This document shows positions 44,560 to 54,680 of a DNA stretch of 64,000 nt, in pieces (the stretch's first letter is position 1; every line of letters begins with the position of its first letter). Made by a program: the position numbers and the translations under genes. The stretch covers positions 1,118,501 to 1,182,500 of the forward strand of contig CM044857.1 in NCBI GenBank assembly GCA_024500155.1, in the 5' to 3' direction. The stretch is from Chenopodium formosanum (lineage: Eukaryota > Streptophyta > Magnoliopsida > Caryophyllales > Amaranthaceae). The notes beneath the pieces are model-generated. The model was given only the letters and a program-made list of their open reading frames with translations. It was not told the origin of the DNA and did not search any database.

Positions 44560-45350
44560 TAAATTGGGTGAAATCCATTGTAAGCAAAGCAGACAAGAAA
44601 GAAAAGTGTTTTCTAACTAAAGCAAAGACTTGTTAATGGATTCAACATATTCATAGTATGACTATGATTACGATGAAACCTTTACATTAGTCACGTTGCA
44701 AAGATCTATTAAAGATATTTGAGTGATTTCTACCTTATAAGATTTGGTAGATGGATTTCAAAACACTTTCTTGAAATTGTTCATGAAATAAGATTTGTAT
44801 ATGATACAATCGAAAGTTTGGAGATCCAATAATCCTAGGGATGCATAAAAGATCCATAATGGATTGAAGTTAGCATCAGGGAGTTAATGTTCTTAATTTT
44901 GTGAGTTAATCAAATCGTTTGATGTTCTCGTAAAATGAAGAAAAGATCTTGTATGTACAAGGTGTTTAGTGGGAGCTATGAAGTCGTCTTGGTCTAGTAC
45001 AGAATGCAATTATTGAAGGATCAAGTAATGGCTAATGCATTTTATATGAAAATCTTGAAGAAGAAGATGAGTACATTTGGGATTCAAGATCTATATACAT
45101 AGGTCTCGAAAGATGTTTGAGTTTTGGTTAAGAAGCTTATATTGATAAGATTCTTATTAGGTTCAACATTATATTGAAAAGAGTTTCAATCCCATGTGAC
45201 ATGGCACGTTGATTAATGATTCAATACCTTGAGAAAGGTTGATGAAATTAAGATTTTGAGTGATGATCCTTATGCAATTTGCAAAGGATGCATCATGCAT
45301 GTCATGGACTATACTCGTCTATTTGATTCACGTGTTTTTATAGAACAAGT
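44560..45350 (+). pseudogene. Copia reverse transcriptase relic
   Basis: Pieces in copia order are DYDYDETFTLVTLQRSI (pattern IDYDETFSPV-x-x-x-SIR), GLKLASGS (GLKQASRSW) and EAYIDKILIRFNI at 45132-45170. PYAICKGCIMHVMDYTRLF (PYASAVGSLMYAMxCTRPD) follows. Stops and frame changes separate them, and the YVDD box was not found. Confidence 0.65.
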
Positions 45351-46402
45351 GATGATAGATTTCAATAGAAATCCAATGTAACGTTGGAATACAAATTAGA
45401 AATTCCAAAGTTCCTTGCGAAAGGGCGAAGGAAAATTCTTAGTGTATGGAGATGAAAATGATTATAAGATTTAGAAATTGCGAAATTCATGTTTATGAGA
45501 ATGTCTCATGAACTCTACTTTCTAAACCCCTTCCATGACCAAGGTATGAGAGTCATACTAAGGTTTTTGGATTGAAGCAAGTTATGTAATTTTAGTTGTG
45601 TATGTTTTTGAGAAAGCATATTACAAAAGTAAATACATTAGCTTGCAGAATTATGTTTATCAATTGAAACAAAGTTTCAATCTTATTTAATCGTGGTTTC
45701 AAGATTAAATAAAATGTCCAAAATAATTATGAATTGATGGGCTCACTAGGTTGATGACCTTTTGAATGAAACCCCACAGGTGAACTAAATTCATATATTA
45801 TTTAAGTTCCTAGTTCGGAATCATTAAACTGGACATAAATGATTTCCAATAATGGACTAGCATGTTAAGATTGATTGGATAGCGCAGTTTCATGGGCTAT
45901 AGGAGCGTAGTGATGCTCGGTCAATCACATGGATATGCATGAATGATGCATGATCGAACTATAGACCTACTTTGAAGTTCAAGTATAGAGCTTCCGGATA
46001 TATTAGTGGATTCCTTTGACATGAGTGTAACATTGATCTCATTCAATGATTGTTTTAACTGTAGTACATTCAAACGTCTGGCCGTAACTGGAGATTATAA
46101 AGGATGTTTCCCGGTTACTTCATGAGTTGAGTGGGAGCTTTGGTTGCCATAAGATTGGATTGAGTCTACCTATTTAATTGGGAATGTGTCTTGGCCCCTT
46201 GAAGAGGGAGAATTCAGAAAATGCATGGCCGTGCTCAAATGGATTACATTGTAACCATTTACTTTGTAATTCTAACTCAGTTTTCAAGAAAGATTTGTAG
46301 ATTAATATGATCACGACATGAGATGCAATCATATTATCAAATCGACACACATTGACTTAAGGAATTTGAATATTGCGCACTTGTCTCAGACAAGTGGAAG
46401 AT

Positions 46403-47188
46403 TGAAGGAATTATGTCTTCGATAAGTGCAATTACTAGATATATCAAGGATCACTATTATGGAGATAATAAGTTCATTCTATTGGGCCGTCATCCTCTAT
46501 TGCTAGACTATGAGAGATGATCTTTGGGCTAGTCAAATGGTCCAAAGCCCTTTAGAATGGATCCTATATTGGTCACACACAAGGGTATTGGGTTAAGCAA
46601 GTAAGAGGCCCATTAATGGGCCTCATGAGCAATTAACTAATCATGAATTGGATTGGGCTAGCATAGTTGGATTGGAATTAGGTTTTGGGCTTTTGACCTG
46701 GGCTCTTATTTAGAGATGAGATCTATAAATAAGATCCATGCCTAAGGTTTGTAAGAAGCAGTCATAATTCACACACTGTGAATTTTGACATCAAGGCAAC
46801 CAATCCCAAAACCCTAATCCTCTCTCCAACTCACGGCCCTCATCCTCCCCTCACGTCCGTACGGCCAGCCACCCCTTGGTGGCGCGTGTGGTGGTTATCG
46901 TGGTGGTTCTTGGTTAGTATGTCTCTCTTCTCCGTTGAAGGTTGATTGAAGCGTTCAGTCACGACTAACTAGCATTAGTGGAGGTCTTAATCTGTGCCCG
47001 TGGACCAAGTAGAGGAATCACGCTTGGGGTTCTTTATCTCCCTTTGTTCTTGCTCGATCGCACGTGGAATCACGCTTCAAAGGTACAATTATTTGTGCTT
47101 TATGTGTTATGCATTAGATCCTTGGATTAGGTACTGTATGAATATGATTCATGTTATTTCCGCTGCATAGTACCTATAAACTCCTACA
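46403..47188 (+). repeat. 3' LTR of the copia element
   Basis: Differs from the 5' LTR at about five or six sites, mostly transitions (for example CCTAAGG for CCTAGGG and GCTGCAT for GCTGCGT). Followed by the target duplication TTAAC. Confidence 0.9.
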
Positions 47189-47193
47189 TTAAC

Positions 47194-47703
47194 AGCATGT
47201 AATTTATTTAGAAAATACAGTACAATCCATTACAGAAAATAAAATTAAGATTGACAAAATGTATAGAAGACTTTGATTAATCACGGATATAGCCATCAAA
47301 ACAATTAATCATGCGATGAATTTTTAAAATAAATATATAATTAAAAAACAACAACAAAACAAATCATCAATTTGAGATTAATTTTGATTGTTATTTGTTA
47401 ATTATCTATTGTAAATTTTTGATTGCCTATTATCGATTGTTGAGAGGATTGATGAAAGAGAAGATAAGAGAGAGAAATTGAGATTGGAAAATGAGGGAAA
47501 GAAACCCTAACTAACTAACTTACGAATCATATAATTAGGCAACTTTGCACGGCCTATAAACACGGCCTCGAGACTTTTTAAGTAATGGCACAAAGCCTAT
47601 AGTTTGTTGGGCCTGTGTCCAGTCTGCAAACATCAAAGATTCACATTTTCACAACTAAAGATTAACTCACCCACAAACTAGAGACACTATTGATTTTGAT
47701 TAC
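47194..47703. other. AT-rich intergenic DNA
   Basis: No gene recognised. A leader-like GAAACCCTAACTAAC at about 47500 has no associated frame. Confidence 0.4.
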
Positions 47704-47706
47704 TAA

Positions 47707-47791
47707 GGGTCTGTTCTCTTACGTTGAAGTGAAGTTCAGTTCAGCTCACTTTAATTCAGTTCAGCTGAGTTCAATCAAAGAGAACAGGCCC
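47707..47791. mobile_element. Tourist-like MITE, 85 bp
   Basis: Inverted ends GGGTCTGTTCTCTT and AAGAGAACAGGCCC are flanked by TAA (47704-47706 and 47792-47794). The interior is almost only TTCAGTTCAGCT-type units. Same family as 24419, 51428 and 59664. Confidence 0.8.
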
Positions 47792-47794
47792 TAA

Positions 47795-48696
47795 CATAGG
47801 ACCTAACTACAAGAGTTATGTGATAGGTAGCTAATTCAATTCTTGAACCATGATTTATTTGTAATAAGTATATAGCTATATTTAGCTCTATTGATTTGAT
47901 TGATATCAATTGCATTGAATTTTTTATATAACCAATCTGATTTCCTGACATAATTAAGCTTTGACCTTAGTTTTACACTAATTTTTGTTGAAAAAAATTA
48001 CTTCATATGTGAAGTACCAAATAAATCATGTCAATATATCCATATTAGTGTCGCCATTTTACGAATATTTATTTTCCTGACATAATTAAGCTTTAACTTT
48101 ATTTGTAACACTAATTAGATTAGTGCCCGTGCGATACATGATAGTAATAGCCTTTTTTCCATTAATTAATTTCTGATATAATACGAAAATGAAGCAACTC
48201 ATGTGGAATTATTAACAAATTCAATTATGAGGCAATAATTATTAAAACTACAATTGAGAAAAAAAAATTATTTTTTATTAGTCGTGTTGAAAGTATTTAT
48301 AAATAGTATACATTATGTTACATTAATGAAGTATGTTATTCCCAATAAAACTAAATAATGTAGATGTTGTATCTTTTTAATAATAAATTAATTTAGTTTA
48401 AAAAAAAAATACACTATAGTACTTCCAATAAATAAGCTAAGTAGAATAACTAAAAAAAATTAAAGTTGACATCATATTTTTTATTAGCGAGAAATTTTAT
48501 AAGGATAGCGACTATGTCCAAATCGATCGATGTAAGCAAGACCTGCTTTAATAATAGTTAAGTGATTTAAGGAAAAAAAGTTATAAGTTACAATAAAAAT
48601 TATCACATGAACGAAAACTACTCAATTATTATTATTTCATAAGATTTTACAACTATATAATGGTAATTTTTGTCTAAAAAAATATAATGATAATTT
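47795..48696. other. AT-rich intergenic DNA
   Basis: No coding signal. A GTGCCCGTGCGATAC motif at about 48123 resembles a Helitron terminal hairpin half but lacks a partner. Confidence 0.4.
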
Positions 48697-49037
48697 AAAT
48701 GTTAATATTGTAGTTTTTTGGCTCCGTTAGTTTATACTTGATCTCCACCATATATCAAGATTCTGAATTATAATTTATTCTCCATTAATTAAAAGGTCTC
48801 AAAATCTATTGTAACTATTTTAAATAAATAGAACACAAACTAAAAAGGAATACAATTATTAGAAAGATAATATATAAGATTAGGAATAACATATCATTAT
48901 AATTGTATAATACAAATAATACAAAAATAGAAGATTTTTTTGCTAAAAAGGGAGAGGGAGTTTTGGAGGGAAAAAAACAGCACCAGGAAATGACACGTGT
49001 CATTTCTGGTGTCTGTTTTAGTATAATGTTATTGATA
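48697..49037. repeat. Tandem duplication, copy 1 (uninterrupted)
   Basis: About 340 bp, starting TTAATATTGTAGTTTTTTGG and ending near TTATTGATAAA, followed directly by copy 2. It holds the CACGTG palindrome at 48981-49011 and the empty sites of both insertions present in copy 2. Confidence 0.75.
48981..49011. promoter_or_regulatory. 31-bp near-perfect palindrome centred on CACGTG
   Basis: CACCAGGAAATGACACG and its complement, with one bulge, fold around ACACGTGT, a G-box core. Copy 2 has the same structure at 50729-50759. It may be a foldback of a MITE or a real bZIP/bHLH-type site; only the palindrome is seen. Confidence 0.5.
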
Positions 49038-49118
49038 AATATTAATATTGTAGTTTTTTAGCTCCGTTAGTTTATACTTGATCTCCACCATATATCAAAC
49101 TTCTAAATTATAATTTAT

Positions 49119-49547
49119 ATTTGTATATATATATACTAAAATAACAACTGTTGATGTCATCACTGCCTACGTGTAACTTTTTTATTTTTATTTTTTCCCT
49201 CCAAAATGCAAGGATGATGTCATATTTTTTAATTCTTTTTAAGCTACCCTATTTAACATAGCTTTAAAAATATATTCCATTTGAATTTTTAAATTTTAAA
49301 TTTTGGGTTTTCTACACATATTATGCTATTTAGTTATTTACGAGTTGTTAACAATAGTTAATAATATAATTTAATTGAAATTTCCTAATTAAATATGAAA
49401 ATAACGCACTTTTGGGAATTGTATATTCGTACTTAATTAGAAATTAGTTAGGAAAACTGAGGATGTATATTTTTCTTTCAGTATGTGTTAAAAGTCTATA
49501 ATTCAATTCTTATTTTTAAACCCTGTATCACACAGGGTTAATCTAGT
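49119..49547 (+). mobile_element. Helitron-like insertion
   Basis: The 3' end has a hairpin AACCCTGT-ATCAC-ACAGGGTT (49519-49539) followed by CTAGT (49543-49547), the CTRRT-type terminus of Helitrons. Comparison with copy 1 (AATTTAT|TCTCCATT at 48778) marks the left border at 49119 and shows no target duplication, as expected. The 5' end reads ATTTGTATATA rather than the canonical TC, so it is diverged. Non-autonomous; no Rep/helicase. Confidence 0.6.
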
Positions 49548-49570
49548 TCTACATTAATTAAAAGTTCTCA

Positions 49571-50534
49571 CATTTTGTGTGGCAAATTTGCAGAGGTACT
49601 GTGGCTGTCAAAGCTGAAATGTTCAGGAGACACATTGCTAATGACGAACTTTGTCCTCGATGTGGTATTGAAGCAGAAACTATTGATCATGCCTTTTTTG
49701 AATGTGAAGAGGTAAGATTGATTTGGGAAGGGTATGAGCTTTCCAATGCAGTTATAGATGCACCGAGGGATACTTTTGCTGCAATGTTACTCTGGTGGGC
49801 TGACAAATATGAAAAGAAGGAGTTAAGGAAAATCCTAGCTGTGATGTGGGCTATTTGGTTCGGGAGAAACAAATGGGTGCATGAACAGGTGAGTTTGGAC
49901 ATGGGAATGATTACAAGAGGCTTTGTCCAACTTGTTGAGGATTATAGAGAGTATAATCAGAAGGTTCGAAGCTGCTACCCCAGTACACAACGTTGCAATT
50001 CCCCATCAGGTTGGGCTGCACCCCCTGAAGGCATTATTAAGCTCAATGTTGATGCACATGTGACTGGAAATGGGTATGTGGGGCTTGGCATTGTAGCAAG
50101 GGATTACAAGGGTGAGATTGTTCTCGCTGCAGTGAAACGCCTAAGTGTTGATTGGCCTGCAGAGTTGGCTGAAGCAGCAGCAGTACGGTATGGACTACAG
50201 ACCTTACAGGCTTACACAGACTTGGCTACATGGATGTATGGGTTGAGTGTGATGCGTTGTCAGTTGTAAAGAACGTCAAGCAAGATGATACTGGAAGAGC
50301 TCCAACTTACCTCTTGTATGAAGACATCAAAAAGCTGTCAAACTTGTTTAGCTTTTTTATTATTATTACTCATGTTCAAAGGGCCGGAAATGCCGTGGCT
50401 CACTTAGTAGCTAGGTGGGACACTAATGATTGTTCCGAACGTTTGTGTATGAACTCCTTCCCCCAAAGTATCATAACTTTGGCGGAACTTGATTTGCAAT
50501 AATATTTTCGGCTGACTTTTCCTCAAAAAAAAAA
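49571..50534 (+). mobile_element. 5'-truncated LINE insertion with 15-bp target duplication
   Basis: 964 bp flanked by AATTAAAAGTTCTCA (49556-49570 and 50535-50549), ending in a short A-tract. This is the signature of target-primed reverse transcription. It encodes only the 3' end of the LINE ORF2. Confidence 0.8.
49577..50502 (+). pseudogene. LINE ORF2 C-terminus: zf-RVT and RNase H
   Basis: The frame has CPRCGIEAETIDHAFFEC, the zinc-binding module after LINE reverse transcriptases, and then LAVMWAIWFGRNKWVHEQ. The RNase H part reads IKLNVDAHVTGNGYVGLGIV. A frameshift near 50225 moves the continuation to VECDALSVVKNVKQ and AGNAVAHLVARW, ending at a stop at 50500-50502. VDAH, ECDAL and AHLVAR hold the expected acidic and His positions of RVT_3-type RNase H. 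The polymerase domain is absent because of the 5' truncation. Confidence 0.75.
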
Positions 50535-50854
50535 AATTAAAAGTTCTCAAAATCTGTAGTAACTATTTTAAATAAATAGAACACAAACTAAAAAGGAATA
50601 CAATTATTATAAAGATAATATATAAGATTAGGAATAATATATAATTGTAATTGTATTATACAAATATTACAAAAATAGAAGATTTGTTTTGCTAAAAAGG
50701 GAGAGGGAGTTTTGAAGGGAAAAAACAGCACCAGGAAGTGACACGTGTCATTCCTGGTGTCTGTTTTAATATTATGTTATTGATTTTTGTTGAAAAAAAT
50801 TACTCCATATATGGATTACCAAAATAAAATGTCAATATTTTTTGAAAAATAGCT

Positions 50855-51000
50855 CGGGAATATATTAATAAAGTTCAATGTTTGCCAAAGACAATAGGCC
50901 TTGGGAATGGACCAAACTTACAAACTCATCACAACCGCTAGTATCCCATCTAGCCACAAAATGAGCTAAAGTATTTCTCGACCGCTTTACACGATAGCAA
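50855..51000 (-). pseudogene. Second LINE 3'-end fragment, minus strand
   Basis: The minus strand reads RSRNTLAHFVARWDTSGCDE and then SQGLLSLANIEL before a stop. It matches the last 40 residues of the LINE RNase H at 50380-50500 (AHLVARWDT, LAELDL). Only this tip is left. Confidence 0.65.
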
Positions 51001-51041
51001 CATAAAGTAATCTAAAAAAACTCATACGACTATCTTATCTT

Positions 51042-51076
51042 AAAAAAATAAATAAATAAATAAATAAATAAATAAA
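51042..51076. repeat. (AAAT)n microsatellite
   Basis: About eight AAAT units. It could be the relic of a poly-A tail; no element body is attached. Confidence 0.7.
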
Positions 51077-51424
51077 GGGTTATGGACTTATGGTACATAA
51101 GCCAAATAGTTACAAGACTTGCAACTAACAAAAAAATTAAGTATGATCTTATTTAATTAGTCATTTCTAAAATACCCTTTTAAGTTATAAAAAAATACAC
51201 ATGAATTGAACATAGCCTTCTTAACCATAACAATGCTTATGTCAAAAAATAAAAATAAAAAAAATTACAATGCTGAGCAAACCAGCAAGTTATACTTGTT
51301 TTGGGACCGTGAAGTAGACATATTCCATTTGTTATTACTCTGTAGTTTAATTTATGCATTTTGACTTTAACAGTATTTATATAGGCTACTTTGATTTTTA
51401 TACATGACAAACTATTAATTCATC
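51077..51424. other. AT-rich intergenic DNA
   Basis: No gene, element end or repeat recognised. Confidence 0.4.
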
Positions 51425-51427
51425 TAA

Positions 51428-51624
51428 GGGCCTGTTCATATTTACTTAATTTCAGTTCAGTTCAGTTCAGCTCCAATCAGTTCAGTTCAGTTCAGTTCAG
51501 CTCTTAATTTCCCTCTCACATAAAATATTCATTTCAACTCAATTCAGTTCAGTTCAGTTCAGTTCAGCTCCAATCAGTTCAGTTCAGTTCAGTTCAGCTC
51601 AGTTTAGTAAATATGAACAGACCC
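51428..51624. mobile_element. Tourist-like MITE with expanded TCAGT repeats
   Basis: Perfectly placed TAA duplications (51425-51427 and 51625-51627) flank inverted ends GGGCCTGTTCATATT and AATATGAACAGACCC. The interior contains four runs of TTCAG repeated three to five times, separated by CTCCAATCAG blocks. Confidence 0.85.
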
Positions 51625-51627
51625 TAA

Positions 51628-52775
51628 AAGTATAGTTTTCTCTATTGATTCATCTAAAAATATAGTTTTATTCATTTCATGGATAGCAGCATAGGCAAAT
51701 GTGATTTAATATAACTTGTCAACTACAGAGAGTAATATGAAATAGAAGTTTTATTATCTAATCACTGTTCAAAGATTGTCCTGTCTAATTACATTGACTT
51801 TCAACTTTCAAGTATATTAAACTTCAATGGAATAATGGATCGATTATCTTTAATATTCACAGAATAATACTCCTACTAAGACATTAAATTATCAAATCAT
51901 ATTTAAATCAACTAATCAAATGATCAATTACTAACTTTGACTTGGATTAATTAAATATTACAGTAGTGGAGTACTAATGTTGCCTGCCTAATTGCCTATA
52001 CGATCAAACGTTTAGAGTTTCCACAGTTAAAATCGAGTTTCCTAAATAAGAATAACAAGAAGGAAACAATCGTTGAAATGCAATGGCTTTCTTAAGTTCT
52101 TTGTACTTGCGACAAAGTTTGCAAAATACCAGTACTTCAAAAATCCCACATACCAGAACTCAGGCACAACACTTCACTAAAATAACTGAAACACAGCACA
52201 CTTAACAGAATCAAAGTTGCTAAAACAGCTAGATAAGCATCTGTGTACCCGGATCACGGAATATAATTTAAACTAGTACTGGTATTCGACTATCCGTGTG
52301 TTGGTTTCAAAAACAGTTACAGCAAATTTGCCAATTTAAGAGTTCAATGAGATCAGCTTTCACAAATCGGTCATGAGCAAAGGGAAAAGGAAGGCAAAGG
52401 CCAAAAGAGCAATAAGTTCCACAACAATAAATTACCAGCAGCCAAACAACAAACAGATAATGAAAAGGATAGATGACATTCAATTTACTTGAGAGAATTG
52501 GGCACAGAAAAACAACTACTGTATTTAAGATTACCATTCAGCTAACCCAACGCGATCTTAATCATGTTTAAACTAAGAACGAAAGTAAATCACTACTTGC
52601 TCTACAGGGCAAAGATGCCAAAAGCTAAATCAAGTCAAAGTTAAGACTTAAAATACAGAGTGATGATTTTTTTCCTTGATTCCTTACATTAAAACTACCA
52701 ACAGTTTATACTTCCAATCAAGATGAGGCGCTCCAAAACCACAAAACACCTTCATCATCCCCGCTCAGTGGAACA
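51628..52775. other. Region downstream of the HMGB gene
   Basis: The part next to 52775 is presumably the 3' untranslated region of the HMGB gene. No clear polyadenylation signal could be fixed. The rest is AT-rich without features. Confidence 0.45.
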
Positions 52776-54395
52776 CTAATCATCATCTTCTTCCTCCTAT
52801 ATATTTGATCAAAGCAAAAAAACACACAATCAGCAAATTTTCAGCAATGAAACCCAATCCATAAACTAAGAACACAGATCACTAAAGATCATATACCTCG
52901 CCACTGCCTTCTTCGTCATCCTCATCATTCACCTCAGACCTAGACTTGTCTGACTCCTCTTCTTCCTCAGCATCTTTACCTTCAGCCTGCATTTCATTTA
53001 CATACCAGTGATTAACACTTTGATTCTCCAATATCAATTCTAATGATAACAGCACGAATATCAAATTTTCAAAAGTAAAATGGAGTTTAATTAGACTATA
53101 CCAATTTCTTGTTGTATACGTTCATGCTCTTTTCATAATCAGCCTTCCTCTTCTCTGCTTTCTGGATGTAGGGAGCCTTTTCCTGAAATCAATTACAAAA
53201 CAATAATTAGTTCAATTATTTCGAATCACATACAAAAGTCAACCCAGCAGAGAATAATCAGGATCAAACTTACAGCATCAGTCAATGATTTCCACTTCTC
53301 ACCACCAGCTTTCCCAACCTAAATATAAAATCAAATTCCATCAAATGACAAACTAGCAAAATCAAATAATTCAAAAGGCAAATGGCAAAATCGAGACTCA
53401 CAGCAGCAACAGATTTGTTGTTGGGATGCTTCTGCTTGTATGTCACTCTAAACTCCTCCCTACAATCAACAAGTCAATATGAGCAAACAAAGCATATTTC
53501 CAGAATCAACAAACAGAAAAACTGAAAAATGAGCGAGAATTAGAGTTATACATGAAAACAAAGAAGGCACTTGGGGGCCTCTTTGGCTTGTTAGGGTCCT
53601 TTGCTGGCTTCCCCTTCTTAGCCGCGGCTCCTTTCTTCACAGAAAGCCTGAATAATAAAGTAAACACTCAATTTAATCGCTGCAATCGGGTAAACAAACA
53701 ATATAACAGACAAATTACATGAAGATCTCAGATCTAGAAAGCAAAAACTACCAAATCCTCCAATCTCAATCTTAAGGTTGATAACCAACACAATCATGCT
53801 CATAATTATAAACATAAACAAAAATCAAAATAAATTCACCGCACATCTGAATATCAACAAATCTACGTAAAACATCATACTAAAGCCTCAAAATATGCTC
53901 AAAAATCATATAGAAATCTAAGAATCTCAAATTCAACAATTTACCAAATACAATTGAGAAACAACAGATCAATAAGCACAAATATGCTCAAAAATTAGGC
54001 GGAAATAAATTAAAAAATTAACAACGCTACAAATCTCAAATTCAACCAATTACGAAACAATTCAAACAAATCAAATACCACATATATGCTCAATAGTCCG
54101 AAAAAAATCACAAATATACACAATAATCCAAAAAAAATCTCAAATATGCTCAACAATCCGAAAAACATCACAAATATGCTCAGAGATCGGGGAAAAAATC
54201 TCAAATATGCTGAATAATGAGGAAAACAATCTCAAACCGAAACTCATCAATACCGAAAGATCAACAACCAGAAGCAAAGCACAAACAATCAATTTCAACA
54301 ACAATTAAAAAACCAAAAAACTTGAAAAATAAATAATTAACATACTTAGCATCGCCGCCTCTCCTGGTATCAGCCTTAGCTTTTCCTCCCTTCAT
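52776..54395 (-). CDS. HMGB-type high-mobility-group protein, seven coding exons
   Basis: Exons on the minus strand: 54395-54346, 53647-53552, 53459-53402, 53318-53274, 53182-53102, 52986-52897 and 52796-52776. They sum to 441 bp (146 residues plus TAG), and every intron has GT-AG ends and keeps the frame. The N-terminus is basic (MKGGKAKADTRRGGDAK). The single HMG box (about residues 33-103) holds DPNKPKRPPSAFFVFMEEFR, HPNNKSVAAVGKAGGEKWKS and AEKAPYIQKAEKRKADYEK. The tail is acidic (AEEEEESDK, ending EEEDDD). This is the standard plant HMGB layout and length. Such proteins bind and bend DNA in chromatin, in the nucleus. No lesion was seen, so it is probably expressed. Assignment to an individual HMGB paralogue is not attempted. 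Confidence 0.92.
54084..54236. repeat. 30-bp minisatellite in HMGB intron 1
   Basis: About five imperfect units of the type ATATGCTCAACAATCCGAAA with a CTCAA or CACAA end, period 30-31 bp. Isolated relatives (AATATGCTCAAAAAT) lie at about 53893 and 53982 in the same intron. Confidence 0.75.
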
Positions 54396-54397
54396 AT

Positions 54398-54680
54398 CTA
54401 CAACAACAGCAAAAACAAAAAAATCAAAATCAAAAAAATCAACAAAAAATCGAAAGATCAGCGAAAAACAAGCAGAAAAAAAGCGAAAAAAGGAGAAAAT
54501 CTGGGAAGAAAGAGGTACCTGGAGGCTAGGGTTAGGGTTTGAAGGAAGAGAGAGAGAGAGAGAGAGAGATATGCGGTTAGAGGAGAGAAATGCGAAATTG
54601 AGAGAGAGAATGACAAGAAGAGAAGTTGAAAGGAGCGGAGGGATAAAAGGGGAGAAGAGGAGGGGTTTTGTGGGAATTTG
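54398..54680 (-). promoter_or_regulatory. HMGB leader, 5'-UTR intron and proximal promoter
   Basis: On the minus strand an untranslated exon with AAACCCTAACCCTAGCC ends at 54519 (CTCCAG|GTACCT). A leader intron runs 54518-54398, with its acceptor TTGTAG two bases before the ATG. A (CT)n tract (54548-54569) and a TTTTATCC stretch at about 54643-54651 lie upstream. CT microsatellites and leader introns are common in plant housekeeping genes. The transcription start is not fixed. Confidence 0.6.

Larger units (their letters stand above)
39744..46402 (+). pseudogene. Decayed copia interior
   Basis: About 6.7 kb with no frame longer than roughly 120 codons. Recognisable relics are an integrase zinc-finger segment at about 43200-43340 and reverse transcriptase pieces at 44560-45350. 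The motif AAGTGGGAG recurs several times (for example at about 43962 and 44061), as if purine tracts or their surroundings had been duplicated. A GC-rich block sits near the left end. Confidence 0.7.
38958..47188 (+). mobile_element. Ty1/copia retrotransposon with decayed interior, 8.2 kb
   Basis: LTRs at 38958-39743 and 46403-47188 are each 786 bp and differ at only about five or six positions by eye. They are flanked by TTAAC (38953-38957 and 47189-47193). The primer site after the 5' LTR, TGGTATCAGTTAGCC, matches the initiator-Met type, and a purine tract (CAAGTGGAAGAT) precedes the 3' LTR. The interior has copia integrase and reverse transcriptase motifs in the plus direction, but full of stops and frameshifts. 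Gag was not recognised. Confidence 0.85.
49038..50785. repeat. Tandem duplication, copy 2 (interrupted by Helitron and LINE)
   Basis: The same unit as 48697-49037 in three pieces, 49038-49118, 49548-49570 and 50550-50785. Removing the two insertions restores collinearity with copy 1. Confidence 0.75.
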
